Source of the DNA: an alpha proteobacterium MED-G10
GTDB lineage: Bacteria > Pseudomonadota > Alphaproteobacteria > Methylaequorales > Methylaequoraceae
Reading direction: 5' to 3'
DNA: 39,473 nt
Assembly (NCBI GenBank): GCA_002457065.1
Contig: NTKR01000005.1
Location: forward strand, 1 to 39,473
Positions 26,377 through 39,193 of this stretch are shown here, in pieces (positions within the stretch are counted from its first letter, which is position 1; every line of letters starts with the position of its first letter). The translations under genes were made by a program, and so were the position numbers. The notes beneath the pieces were generated by a model. It saw nothing but the letters and a program-made list of their open reading frames with translations, was not told the DNA's origin and made no database searches.

Positions 26377-27642
26377 ATGAAAAAATTTTTTTTAACTTGT
26401 TTGTTAATTCTTTGGACTTTTCCTCTATCAGCTGAAGAAGAGAAAAATGTTTACAAATACTTAAATCTTTTTGGGGAGGCATTCGAAAAAATCAAGAATA
26501 ACTATGTAGAAGAAGTATCGTCCAAAGAGTTAATTGAGTCAGCTATTGAAGGAATGTTAAGTTCACTAGATCCACATTCTACTTTCTTGAATAACCAAGA
26601 ATTAAATGAATTAAAAGTTCAAACCAAAGGTGAGTTTGGAGGCTTAGGGATTGAGGTTACTTTAGAGAATGGATTTGTAAAAGTTATTTCCCCCATTGAT
26701 GATACTCCAGCATCGAGAGCTGGAATTCAAGCTGGAGATATGATTACACATTTAGATGATGAGCCAGTTCTAGGAATGACGTTGTCAGAGGCAGTTTCCC
26801 TTATGAGAGGGAAGGTTGGGTCAAAGATAAAATTGACAGTAAGCAGAGAGGAGAACCAGACTTTACAAATAGAAATTACAAGAGCTGTTATACAGTTGAA
26901 AGCAGTTAAAGCAAGAATCGAGAACAACATTGGGTATATCAGAGTTTCTTCTTTTAATCAGAAGGTAGACACGCAAATCATTAAAGCGATAAAAGATTTT
27001 AAAAAATCAAAGGAGAGTGTAATTGGTTATGTCTTAGATCTTAGAAATAACCCTGGTGGATTATTAGATCAAGCGGTAAGCGTAACTGATATTTTTTTAA
27101 ATAGAGGTGAAATTGTTTCAACGCGAGGTAGATTTGAAAGAGAAGGTAGCCGATACAATTCAGTTAAAAAAGATTTAATAGACGGCTTACCAATGGTTGT
27201 CCTTATCAATCAGGGAAGTGCCTCTGCTTCTGAAATAGTTGCAGGTGCACTTCAAGATCACAAGAGAGCTATAATTATGGGAACAAAATCTTTTGGAAAA
27301 GGTTCTGTTCAGACCATTATTCCTTCAGGTGAAGATGTTGCTCTTAAATTAACAACTGCCAAATATTATACTCCTCTCGGAAGATCTATTCAAAAAACTG
27401 GTATAGACCCTGATATCCTTGTTGAGCAGGTAGAACTAAAAAAAGTTGAAGGTCAGAATAGGAGAAAAGAATCAGACCTCAGAGGTGCAATTGAAAATGA
27501 GCAAGAAAAAGATAAAAAGAACTCAGATAATAAAAACAAAGACAAGACTTCTAAAAAAGATACGTCAGAAGATTATCAATTAAGCAGAGCTTTTGATTTG
27601 ATTATGGCTCTGAATTTAATTGATAACAAAGTATTACAGTAA
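26377..27642 (+). CDS. ctpA: C-terminal processing peptidase (S41 family)
   Basis: This periplasmic serine protease cleaves C-termini of envelope proteins. The 421-residue protein has a signal peptide (1-19, LSA-EE), a PDZ domain (about 85-170, starting GGLGIEVTLENG, with AGDMITHLD), then the protease core GYIRVSSFN, VLDLRNNPGGLLDQA, the nucleophile region INQGSASASEIVAGALQDH (S283) and the catalytic Lys in SFGKGSVQTI (K308). A hydrophilic Lys/Asp-rich linker (about 360-400) precedes a conserved C-terminal helix DYQLSRAFDLI. Its location after envC suggests a role in turnover of peptidoglycan enzymes, which is inference. Confidence 0.96.
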   Translation: MKKFFLTCLLILWTFPLSAEEEKNVYKYLNLFGEAFEKIKNNYVEEVSSKELIESAIEGMLSSLDPHSTFLNNQELNELKVQTKGEFGGLGIEVTLENGFVKVISPIDDTPASRAGIQAGDMITHLDDEPVLGMTLSEAVSLMRGKVGSKIKLTVSREENQTLQIEITRAVIQLKAVKARIENNIGYIRVSSFNQKVDTQIIKAIKDFKKSKESVIGYVLDLRNNPGGLLDQAVSVTDIFLNRGEIVSTRGRFEREGSRYNSVKKDLIDGLPMVVLINQGSASASEIVAGALQDHKRAIIMGTKSFGKGSVQTIIPSGEDVALKLTTAKYYTPLGRSIQKTGIDPDILVEQVELKKVEGQNRRKESDLRGAIENEQEKDKKNSDNKNKDKTSKKDTSEDYQLSRAFDLIMALNLIDNKVLQ

Positions 27643-27654
27643 AAGTCTTTGGCA

Positions 27655-28119
27655 ATGTCTAATGATTTCAGAAGAGGCGTTGGTATATTCCTTTTAAATA
27701 GTGAAAAGAAACTTTGGGTTGGAAAAAGATTAGATTACATCTCAGACTTTTGGCAAATGCCACAAGGTGGTATTGATGGTGAAGAAACTCCTTTAGAAGC
27801 TATGATCAGAGAACTTGGAGAAGAAGTCGGATTAAAAAGAAATTTTCAAATTTTAGAGGAATCTGAAGATTGGCTTTATTATAAACTTCCAGATAATCTT
27901 CAAAAGAAAGTTTGGAATGGTAAATATGTTGGCCAAAAACAAAAATGGTTTGTTTGTAAATTTTTTGGTTCAGATTCGGAAATTAAGTTAGACTGTCACA
28001 AACCAGAGTTTCTAGATTGGAAATGGATAGACCCATATGAATCTTTAAATAAAGTGGTTCCTTTTAAAAGGAAAATGTATAAAGAAGTTTTAAGTTTGTT
28101 TAAAAATCACTACATTTAA
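27655..28119 (+). CDS. rppH: RNA pyrophosphohydrolase (Nudix)
   Basis: RppH removes pyrophosphate from the 5' end of triphosphorylated RNA, triggering decay. The 154-residue protein has the Nudix box GGIDGEETPLEAMIRELGEE (residues about 38-57, continuing VGL), preceded by the RppH-type DFWQMPQGG, and WNGKYVGQKQKWFVCKF with FLDWKWID. The start is set at ATG 27655; a TTG at 27649 would add two residues and is less likely. Alphaproteobacterial homologues were earlier annotated as diadenosine polyphosphate hydrolase (IalA). The stop overlaps that of atpC by 4 bases. Confidence 0.93.
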   Translation: MSNDFRRGVGIFLLNSEKKLWVGKRLDYISDFWQMPQGGIDGEETPLEAMIRELGEEVGLKRNFQILEESEDWLYYKLPDNLQKKVWNGKYVGQKQKWFVCKFFGSDSEIKLDCHKPEFLDWKWIDPYESLNKVVPFKRKMYKEVLSLFKNHYI

Positions 28120-28451
28120 GAGTAAAAAAGTTTATTTACAATTTTTTCTTTTTTCTTGTCAATTTCATTTTCTTGATTTGAAGGGATGAATTCATTTGAT
28201 CTAACAATTTCCTCTGTTAAAAGGGTGCACTGATTGTCTGAAACTTCAACAACTCCACCTGATACAAGATAAGTCTCGATAAGTTTTTTTTCTTTGTAAA
28301 TATAGGCGATTCCAAGGCGAAGTGTTGTCAAAAAAGGCGTATGATTTTTTAGGATACCAAAATCACCTTCTATTCCTGGTAAAATACAAAGATCAACATC
28401 ATCGTTAAATATTGTGCTTTGTGGCGATATGATTTCAAGTTTGAAAGACAT
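28116..28451 (-). CDS. atpC: F1 ATP synthase epsilon subunit (short form)
   Basis: The epsilon subunit joins the F1 rotor to the c-ring. The 111-residue protein has the complete N-terminal beta-sandwich: FKLEIISPQSTIFNDDVDLC, ILPGIEGDFGILKNHTPFLT and TYLVSGGVVEVSDNQCTLL. After about residue 85 there are only about 26 residues (EFIPSNQENEIDKKKEKIV...), so most of the usual two-helix C-terminal hairpin is missing compared with the roughly 130-140 residues of other bacteria. That hairpin is the autoinhibitory element in many species. It is the last gene of the operon and its stop overlaps the convergent rppH end. Confidence 0.95.
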   Translation of the reverse strand: MSFKLEIISPQSTIFNDDVDLCILPGIEGDFGILKNHTPFLTTLRLGIAYIYKEKKLIETYLVSGGVVEVSDNQCTLLTEEIVRSNEFIPSNQENEIDKKKEKIVNKLFYS

Positions 28452-28459
28452 AAAAAAAT

Positions 28460-32880
<4,421 letters not shown>

Positions 32881-32887
32881 AAAAAAA

Positions 32888-32890
32888 CCT
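32888..32890 (-). promoter_or_regulatory. Ribosome binding site for TTG-initiated atpH
   Basis: An AGG within AACAGG lies 7 bases before the TTG at 32880 and supports that start. Confidence 0.5.
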
Positions 32891-32916
32891 GTTAAACTTT
32901 ATAAATTATTTGATTG

Positions 32917-32945
32917 TTATTATCATAACCTTTCAATCTATTCAA
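32917..32945 (-). promoter_or_regulatory. Candidate promoter of the atpHAGDC operon
   Basis: On the minus strand TTGAAT (32945-32940) and TAATAA (32922-32917) are 17 bases apart, in the 84-base gap between priA and atpH. A GATAAT overlapping the -10 (32924-32919) is an alternative. The match to consensus is modest, and read-through from priA is possible. Confidence 0.25.
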
Positions 32946-32964
32946 TCCTTGTATTATATTTATT

Positions 32965-34932
32965 TTATATAAAATTGAGTGGATCCACATCTATAAAAAC
33001 CCTTGCTCTATTTGGTAGATTGATGTTTTTTAAGTAGAATTTTATTTTGTTTTGAAAAGAGAAATCTTTTATCAATTTAATAAGAATTTTATACCTGTAT
33101 TGGTTGTTTTTTTTTTCTATAAGAGACGGTGCTGGACCATAAACTATTAAGTTTTTAAACTTTTTTCGCAAGTTTACGTCTATTAATTTTATCAATTTTA
33201 AAGATTCTTTTTTCTGTGAAGATGAGCTTACTATTGAAATAAAATTTGAAAATGGCGGATGGTTTTTTTTTTTTCTGGAATTAATTTCCCATTCATAGAA
33301 TTCATTAATTCTATATTTTTTACAAAAATTTAAAGTTGGATGTTGAGGTTGTAATGTTTGAATAATAACTTCACCTTGAAGGTCTTGCCTTCCCGCTCTA
33401 CCTGAAACCTGCATTATTTGTTGATAGGACTTTTCATTTGATCTAAAGTCAAAATCGTTTAAAAGAAAGTCTACATTTAAAATTCCAACTGTTTTAATCT
33501 TAGGAAAATTATGCCCTTTTGAGACTAGTTGAGTTCCAATTATTATGTCAGCTTTGTTTGTTGATATTTTTTCTAATACTCTCTCATACTCTCCAACTTT
33601 TTTAAATTGATCACTTGATAACATACAGGTTTTTGCTTCAGGGAATAATTTTTTGATTTCCTCATTAATTTTTTCAATTCCTGTTCCTGCGAACTTTAAA
33701 TAGTCACTTTTTTTACAATTTTCACACTTATTAATGAAATTTTCTTTATAATTGCACTGGTGACATAGAAGGTATGGATCATTCATTTTTGAATAATTGT
33801 GTATAACCATAGATGAGCTACAATTTGGACAAAACTTAACGTTGCCACAATAACCACAAATTACAAGAGATGCATATCCTCGCTTGTTTATAAAGATCAT
33901 TGTTTGTAACTTTTTTTTTAAATTATCTTTAATACATTTTTTAAGGTTATCACATATAATATCGGTTTTTCCTCTCATATCAGCTATTTTTATATTTGGT
34001 AAAGGCAAATTATTAATTCTTTTTTTTAGATTAACTTCAATATACTTTCCAAGCCTTGAATTGTATATTGTTTCTACAGAGGGTGTTGCAGAGCTTAAGA
34101 TAATTGGGCAATTAGAATTTTTTGCTCTAACTATAGCAAAATCTCTTGAATTAAAAATTAACTTATCTTCTTGTTTATAAGATTGATCATGTTCCTCGTC
34201 CACAACTACGAAACCTAAATTAGTGAATGGAAGAAAAAGTGCAGAACGTGTTCCAATAACTAATATTCTTTCTCCTAAAATAACAGATTTCCAGATTTGC
34301 AATCTTTTTTTTTTTTTTTCAGATGAATGGTAAATATGAGAAACTATACCAAAATCTTTTTCAATCTCTTTAACCCAATCTTTTGTGAGAATAATTTCAG
34401 GTACTAAAATTAAACATTGAAAGCCCTTTTCTAGTTTTTTTTTTACAATATTCATATAAACTCTTGTTTTTCCAGAACCTGTAACTCCATTTAATGTTAT
34501 GACGTTGAATTTATTTAGACCTAAATTTTGAATTTTCTTTTGGACATCTATTTGATCATATGAATAGAGGATTTTGGATCGTTTTATTGTCTCAAATGAT
34601 TTTTCGAGTTTTTCTGATTTTAAACAAAAGCTGCTCAAAAAATTTTTTAAAATAATTGATATTGGACTACAAGTGTATACCGATAAAAACTCTATGCTTT
34701 TCAAAACTTCTTTCTTGAGAATCAAACCCTCTAATACTTTATTTATTTTAAGGAGCCTGAAAGTTAAATTTAATTCTTTATGTTTTTTAATAACAACACC
34801 AACTTGAGGTTTTTTTCTAAATGTTAAATTTACAAGTTGTCCAATATCAATTTTAGATGAAATGGATGGATTCGTAGTATAGAAAAAAGTTTTGTCTTTT
34901 GATAATGTTGGAAGTAACACTTCTAAAATCAT
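32965..34932 (-). CDS. priA: Primosomal helicase PriA
   Basis: PriA reloads the replisome at stalled forks. The 655-residue protein is somewhat shorter than the about 730 of E. coli, mainly in the N-terminal DNA-binding part. It has Walker A GVTGSGKTRVYM (149-160), a DEEH box (VVVDEEHDQSYKQ, 243-255), LSSATPSVET, RGYASLVICGYCG and four Cys-x2-Cys pairs (CGYC, CPNC, CHQC, CENC) binding two zincs, then GTGIEKINEEI, GTQLVSKGHNFP and QVSGRAGRQDLQGEVIIQT. A 15-base homopolymer at 34305-34319 encodes EKKKKR (205-210). It is divergent from the DUF484 gene. Confidence 0.96.
   Translation of the reverse strand: MILEVLLPTLSKDKTFFYTTNPSISSKIDIGQLVNLTFRKKPQVGVVIKKHKELNLTFRLLKINKVLEGLILKKEVLKSIEFLSVYTCSPISIILKNFLSSFCLKSEKLEKSFETIKRSKILYSYDQIDVQKKIQNLGLNKFNVITLNGVTGSGKTRVYMNIVKKKLEKGFQCLILVPEIILTKDWVKEIEKDFGIVSHIYHSSEKKKKRLQIWKSVILGERILVIGTRSALFLPFTNLGFVVVDEEHDQSYKQEDKLIFNSRDFAIVRAKNSNCPIILSSATPSVETIYNSRLGKYIEVNLKKRINNLPLPNIKIADMRGKTDIICDNLKKCIKDNLKKKLQTMIFINKRGYASLVICGYCGNVKFCPNCSSSMVIHNYSKMNDPYLLCHQCNYKENFINKCENCKKSDYLKFAGTGIEKINEEIKKLFPEAKTCMLSSDQFKKVGEYERVLEKISTNKADIIIGTQLVSKGHNFPKIKTVGILNVDFLLNDFDFRSNEKSYQQIMQVSGRAGRQDLQGEVIIQTLQPQHPTLNFCKKYRINEFYEWEINSRKKKNHPPFSNFISIVSSSSQKKESLKLIKLIDVNLRKKFKNLIVYGPAPSLIEKKNNQYRYKILIKLIKDFSFQNKIKFYLKNINLPNRARVFIDVDPLNFI
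34305..34319. repeat. 15-base A/T homopolymer inside priA
   Basis: An uninterrupted run of 15 T on the plus strand (A on the coding strand) encodes the Lys run of PriA near residues 205-210. It is the longest homopolymer I found in the window. Confidence 0.95.
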
Positions 34933-34994
34933 AATAAATTATAGCTTTATATTTTAAAGAAGACATTGGGAATTTTTATATTAGAATAAAGTAA

Positions 34995-35633
34995 ATGCTT
35001 ACAAAAAAAATTGATAAGAAACAAGTTGAAGATTTCCTGTTAAAGAATCCGGATTTTTTTTGCGATACACCGTCTATACTGTCAAGGCTAAATTTTCCTG
35101 TAAAAGAGGAGAGTGGAGAAAAGAATATAGTATCTTTTAAAGATTGGATGATAAGTAGCTTAAAAAATCAAAAAAAAGAAATTATAGAAAATGCTAAGCA
35201 TAACTATTTTACTCAAAGAAAAATTCATAGCTCTATACTAAACATAATAAAATTTTCAAATTTTAAAAATTTTATGTCTTTCATAAAGAATGATTTTAGA
35301 AAAAGTTTTGATTTAGAAATGGTGAACCTAATCTGTCCTAATGAAAAATTTTGTTCAGAGTTTAACTTGCTTTTTCTAGAAGAAAGTAAAATAGAAAAAA
35401 TTTATAATTGTAAAAACTCTCTTATTATGGACGCCACAGATCAAAAATTGGGAATTGTTGAAGAGCAGAATATTTATTCAAATGCTATTTTTTCACTTGA
35501 TGAAAAGATCTTTGACAATAAAGCTCTGATTTTTTTTGGCAGTAAGGACAATCGCTTTATAACAAACAGAGCTTATGACTTGATTTCATTTCTTTCAAAA
35601 ATAATTGAATATAAATTAAAAGAATTAATGTGA
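34995..35633 (+). CDS. DUF484 family protein
   Basis: This is a 212-residue protein of the DUF484 family, whose genes often precede xerC in proteobacteria. The N-terminal signature VEDFLLKNPDFFCDTPSILS (11-30, continuing RLNFP) matches the usual FLxxxPDFF...L pattern. The middle (about 60-75) is a basic helical segment, and the rest has a GAF-like alternation of strands and helices, as proposed for the family. The biochemical role is unknown. It overlaps xerC by 4 bases (GTGA), so the two proteins are made together and a link to chromosome-dimer resolution or DNA metabolism is plausible but unproven. Confidence 0.85.
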   Translation: MLTKKIDKKQVEDFLLKNPDFFCDTPSILSRLNFPVKEESGEKNIVSFKDWMISSLKNQKKEIIENAKHNYFTQRKIHSSILNIIKFSNFKNFMSFIKNDFRKSFDLEMVNLICPNEKFCSEFNLLFLEESKIEKIYNCKNSLIMDATDQKLGIVEEQNIYSNAIFSLDEKIFDNKALIFFGSKDNRFITNRAYDLISFLSKIIEYKLKELM

Positions 35634-36541
35634 ACGAAATACTTAAAAAGATTTTGAACAATTGGATTGAATGGATTAATTTTGAGAAAAGGTTAAGTGC
35701 GCAAACCTTAAAAGCCTATTGCTCAGATTTAAATTTATTCATTTCTCATCTACAGATTTATAAGAATAAAGAAATCGAATTGTCAGATTTTGAGAGTTTG
35801 CATCAAACAGATCTTACTAGTTGGTTTTTTAGTCGAATAAGAGATGGAAATTCTCATAGAAGTAACGCGCGAGCATTATCATCTATTAAAAGTTTTATAA
35901 ATTTTTTGCTCAAAAAAAAAAAAATAAAAAATTCAACTTTTTTGAACCTAAAAGGACCCAGGTTTGTTGATTCTCTACCAAGACCGTTGACAAGAAATCA
36001 AGTTCACAAATTACTTAAAAGTATTCTTTTAGAAAAAGAAGAATGGATAGGTATGAGAGATCTTTCAATTTTACTTCTAATGTGGGGTTATGGATTAAGA
36101 ATAAGTGAGGTTTTAAATTTAAAGATTATTGATCTACAATCTGAGGATCTAAGAATTTTAGGTAAGGGTGAAAAAATTAGACTGATTCCAATTTCAAAAG
36201 AAATTACTTCTTACATAAAAAAAATGACTCAAAGATGTCCTTTCAATTTTCATAAAAATGAATTTATCTTTATTGGCAAAAGAGGAAAGAAATTAAAGGC
36301 TGAAATTATTCAGAAGGAAATAAGAAAGCTTCGAAATCATTTAATGCTTCCAGAAGAAACAACACCACATTCATTGAGACATAGTTTTGCAACTCAGTTG
36401 CTTGAGAATATGGTTGATCTAAGGTCTATCCAAGAAATATTGGGACATTCATCTTTATCAACTACCCAAAGGTATACAAAAGTAAACTCGGATAGACTTA
36501 AAGCAGTTTTGGAGAAAAATCACCCGAGAGCTAGTGGTTAA
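35630..36541 (+). CDS. xerC: Tyrosine recombinase XerC
   Basis: This chromosome-dimer resolvase acts at dif with XerD. The 303-residue protein has an N-terminal SAM-like core-binding domain (about 5-100, RLSAQTLKAYCSDLNLF at 21-37) and a catalytic domain with all tyrosine-recombinase residues: R157 (GYGLRISEVL), K179 (GKGEKIRLIP), H247 and R250 (HSLRHSFATQLL), H273 (LGHSSLSTTQ) and the nucleophile Y282. The start is GTG at 35630, overlapping the DUF484 stop. The neighbours and normal length argue for the housekeeping recombinase rather than an integrase; XerD cannot be strictly excluded. A 13-A run at 35912-35924 encodes KKKKI near residue 97. Confidence 0.92.
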   Translation: MNEILKKILNNWIEWINFEKRLSAQTLKAYCSDLNLFISHLQIYKNKEIELSDFESLHQTDLTSWFFSRIRDGNSHRSNARALSSIKSFINFLLKKKKIKNSTFLNLKGPRFVDSLPRPLTRNQVHKLLKSILLEKEEWIGMRDLSILLLMWGYGLRISEVLNLKIIDLQSEDLRILGKGEKIRLIPISKEITSYIKKMTQRCPFNFHKNEFIFIGKRGKKLKAEIIQKEIRKLRNHLMLPEETTPHSLRHSFATQLLENMVDLRSIQEILGHSSLSTTQRYTKVNSDRLKAVLEKNHPRASG

Positions 36542-36545
36542 AAAC

Positions 36546-37070
36546 TTATGAGGTTTCGTATCTAAAAGTAAGTTTCATTTCACCAGCAACCTTTACTATC
36601 TGTGATAGACATTCAGGTGCATTTTCTTCCCTAACGGATATTGCAAAACGTGAAATATATTGAGTATTGGTAGGGAATGAAATTTTCTCGGTGTTCATAC
36701 GAACTATTAACGCATTGTTTTCGTCAAGTGTTTTTATAATCCTATTTAGTAAACCTTTTTGATCATCACCTGATAAGACGATTCTATGTGTAATCTTTGA
36801 CGTAGGACCCGTATCGGTTTGGTTGGGAATTGGTTGTATTTGAAGTTGGCCGTTGTTAATACACGATAATTTTTCAAGTTCAGCTTTTAGGTCTTCAATA
36901 TTCTTTTTCCCGCCTGTTTTATAAACCATCGTGAGTTCACAAATCCTTCCAAGAGTTGCGAAAGTTACTCCAGAAAATTCTCCTCCTACCTCAGTTAAAT
37001 ATGATGTGATTTCAGATATTAAATTTGGTTTATTTTCACCAAGATAAGATATTAGAGCATTATCAATCAT
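36546..37070 (-). CDS. Double ACT-domain regulator (GcvR-like)
   Basis: This 174-residue protein is built of two ACT-type domains (about 3-75 and 93-170). The first starts [20 protein letters not shown] followed by LTEVGGEF, the second [20 protein letters not shown] followed by [13 protein letters not shown]. The layout matches GcvR (glycine cleavage system repressor) and related two-ACT regulators that sense amino acids. There is no DNA-binding domain, so it would act through a partner. Its ATG overlaps the sucD stop (ATGA, 37070-37067), putting it in the mdh-sucC-sucD unit as a translationally coupled last gene. Whether it senses glycine or a TCA-linked ligand is unknown. Confidence 0.82.
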   Translation of the reverse strand: MIDNALISYLGENKPNLISEITSYLTEVGGEFSGVTFATLGRICELTMVYKTGGKKNIEDLKAELEKLSCINNGQLQIQPIPNQTDTGPTSKITHRIVLSGDDQKGLLNRIIKTLDENNALIVRMNTEKISFPTNTQYISRFAISVREENAPECLSQIVKVAGEMKLTFRYETS

Positions 37071-37942
37071 TTTACACCCATTGCCTTTCTCATTGCATCT
37101 CCAATTCTGGTAATGGTGTCTGAGACCTCAACACCTGCAGAGCGGAGCGCTTCTTTTTTTGCATCCGCTGTTTCTGCCCCACTGTTAACTATTGCTCCAG
37201 CGTGACCTAGTTTTCTTCCCTTCGGTGCCGCTGCTCCTGCCACAAATGCAGCTACAGGTTTTTTTGTTTTATTCCAAGATTTTATAAAGTCTGCACCATC
37301 TATTTCAGCAGTTCCTCCTATTTCTCCGATTAATACAATACCATCTGTATCTGGGTCATCTAAAAATAATTCCAGAGCATCAACAAAGTTAGTTCCATTG
37401 ACAGGGTCACCACCGATTCCAATAATAGTAGATTGTCCTAGTTCTGCAGTCTGTACAGCAGATTCATAAGATAGAGTACCTGATCTTGAAACAACGCCAA
37501 TCCTACCAGGTTTGCATATATGACCTGGTATGATTCCAATTTTTCCAACTCCAGGAGTTAATACACCTGGACAATTTGGTCCTACTAGTCTAGTTTTTGA
37601 ACCTTTCATTTCTCGCCTTACTCTTTGCATGTCACTTGTTGGGATCCCATCAGTGATACAAACCACAAGATCCAACTCAGCTTCAACTGCCTCTAATATT
37701 GCATCGGCAGCAAATGGTGGAGGAACAAAAACTCCACTTGCATTACACCCTGTTTTTTTTTTTGCTTCTGCAACTGTATTGAAAACAGGTATTTTTAAAT
37801 GTTCAGTCCCCCCTTTTTCGGGGGTAACTCCACCAACAATGTTTGTGTTGTATTCAATAGCTCTTTCTGAATGAAAGGTACCTTGAGCTCCAGTAAAACC
37901 TTGACATATGACTTTTGATTCTTTTGTTAATAGTACAGCCAT
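37067..37942 (-). CDS. sucD: Succinyl-CoA synthetase alpha subunit
   Basis: SucD binds CoA and carries the phosphohistidine of succinyl-CoA synthetase. The 291-residue protein has [15 protein letters not shown] (12-26), [52 protein letters not shown], the ATP/partner segment [10 protein letters not shown] (204-213) and the active-site His in [11 protein letters not shown] (H247). It is the third gene of mdh-sucC-sucD. The C4 products of the EMC pathway (succinyl-CoA, malate) enter here. It overlaps the ACT gene by 4 bases. Confidence 0.98.
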   Translation of the reverse strand: MAVLLTKESKVICQGFTGAQGTFHSERAIEYNTNIVGGVTPEKGGTEHLKIPVFNTVAEAKKKTGCNASGVFVPPPFAADAILEAVEAELDLVVCITDGIPTSDMQRVRREMKGSKTRLVGPNCPGVLTPGVGKIGIIPGHICKPGRIGVVSRSGTLSYESAVQTAELGQSTIIGIGGDPVNGTNFVDALELFLDDPDTDGIVLIGEIGGTAEIDGADFIKSWNKTKKPVAAFVAGAAAPKGRKLGHAGAIVNSGAETADAKKEALRSAGVEVSDTITRIGDAMRKAMGVK

Positions 37943-37945
37943 AGA

Positions 37946-39112
37946 TTATTCTCCTTTCACCATTTCAACGACATTTTTTGCAGCCTCTTCCATTGTATCA
38001 ACGGGTTTTATTGGGAAACCAGAGTTTTTTAGGATATCCATACCCATCTCGACATTTGTTCCTTCTAGTCGAACTACCAATGGTTTATTAAGTCCAACTT
38101 CTTTTGATGCATTAACTAACCCTTCAGCAATATCGTTACAACGCATCATGCCTCCAAATATATTTATAAGAATGCCTTTTACATCTGGATCTTTGTAGAT
38201 AAGCTTAAAGGCAGCAGCTACTCTTTCTGGGGTTGCGGCCCCAGCGACATCCATAAAGTTTGCTGCTTCTCCACCATAATATTTGATTATATCCATTGTT
38301 GCCATTGATAACCCAGCTCCATTAACCATTAGACCAATGTTTCCGTCTAGTTTAACGTAATTTAAATCATGTCGTGCTGCTTCTAATTCTAATGGATCGT
38401 ACTCATTTTCATCTTTCATTTCAGCAACTTGTCTTTGTCTATATAATGCATTGTCGTCAAATGAAGCTTTACAGTCTAGAACTAAGGTTTCTCCTGAATC
38501 AATAACTGCAAATGGGTTAACTTCAATTAAAGCTGCGTCCAGAGACGTAAATGCTTTATAAATCGAGAGAATGTTTTTCTGAGCACTTTTGGCTGTTTTT
38601 CCTTTCAAACCAAGATTATAAACAATCGTTCTAGCATGGTGTGTAAGTAAGTCGCCACCTGGTGCAATGTTCAGTTTATGAATATCTTCTGGATTCTTTT
38701 CTGCAACCTCCTCAATATTAACCCCCCCTTTTTTTGAAGTTATAATAGTGTTACCCCCAGTTTCTCTGTCAACTGTGATACAAAAGTAAAGCTCTTTTTC
38801 AATCTTATATGCTTTCTCTAAATAAACCCTTCTAACCGTTTTTCCTTCGGCGCTTGTTTGAGGTGTGATAATTTTCATACCTATCATTTCATCCACTGTC
38901 TTAATAACTTGATCATCCCCTTCACAGACTTTAACACCTCCAGCTTTTCCTCTTCCGCCAGCATGAACTTGAGCTTTAACAATAATCTTGTCTTCGTTTA
39001 ACCAAGATAAAATATTTTCTGCTTCGTGCGTTTGATAAACAACTTCTCCAGGAGGGATGCTTACTCCATATTTTGACAATAGTTGTTTTGCTTGATACTC
39101 ATGTATATCCAT
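37946..39112 (-). CDS. sucC: Succinyl-CoA synthetase beta subunit
   Basis: SucC is the ATP-grasp, nucleotide- and succinate-binding subunit. The 388-residue protein begins MDIHEYQAKQLLSKYGVSIP (1-20), with VKAQVHAGGRGKAGGVKV (about 41-58), ALIEVNPFAV, VLDCKASFDDNA, VNGAGLSMATMDIIKYYGGE and ILINIFGGMMRCNDIAEG. Length is standard. GAGG at 39124-39121 lies 8 bases upstream of the ATG. It is 3 bases before sucD and 81 bases after mdh. Adenine versus guanine nucleotide preference is not evident. Confidence 0.97.
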   Translation of the reverse strand: MDIHEYQAKQLLSKYGVSIPPGEVVYQTHEAENILSWLNEDKIIVKAQVHAGGRGKAGGVKVCEGDDQVIKTVDEMIGMKIITPQTSAEGKTVRRVYLEKAYKIEKELYFCITVDRETGGNTIITSKKGGVNIEEVAEKNPEDIHKLNIAPGGDLLTHHARTIVYNLGLKGKTAKSAQKNILSIYKAFTSLDAALIEVNPFAVIDSGETLVLDCKASFDDNALYRQRQVAEMKDENEYDPLELEAARHDLNYVKLDGNIGLMVNGAGLSMATMDIIKYYGGEAANFMDVAGAATPERVAAAFKLIYKDPDVKGILINIFGGMMRCNDIAEGLVNASKEVGLNKPLVVRLEGTNVEMGMDILKNSGFPIKPVDTMEEAAKNVVEMVKGE

Positions 39113-39193
39113 TTAATTTTCCTCAATTAAAAAATTTGTTACAATTCTATGACAAATATTTACTAGTGTGAAAATATATATGACTTTAAGATG

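Noticed and set aside
35630-36541. Mobile-element integrase
   Set aside because: The tyrosine recombinase is flanked by DUF484 and has housekeeping XerC length and motifs; no att repeats, tRNA or phage genes are nearby.
39131-39156. Hairpin TTTGT...ACAAA as a terminator after mdh
   Set aside because: The stem is only about 5 AT-rich pairs with a 12-base loop and no clear U tract on the minus strand, too weak to call.
39113-39193. Promoter for sucC in the mdh-sucC gap
   Set aside because: TTGTCA (39155-39150) and TTTAAT (39131-39126) match consensus well at 18-base spacing, but transcription would start after the GAGG ribosome binding site, so it could not serve sucC normally. Operon read-through from mdh is simpler.
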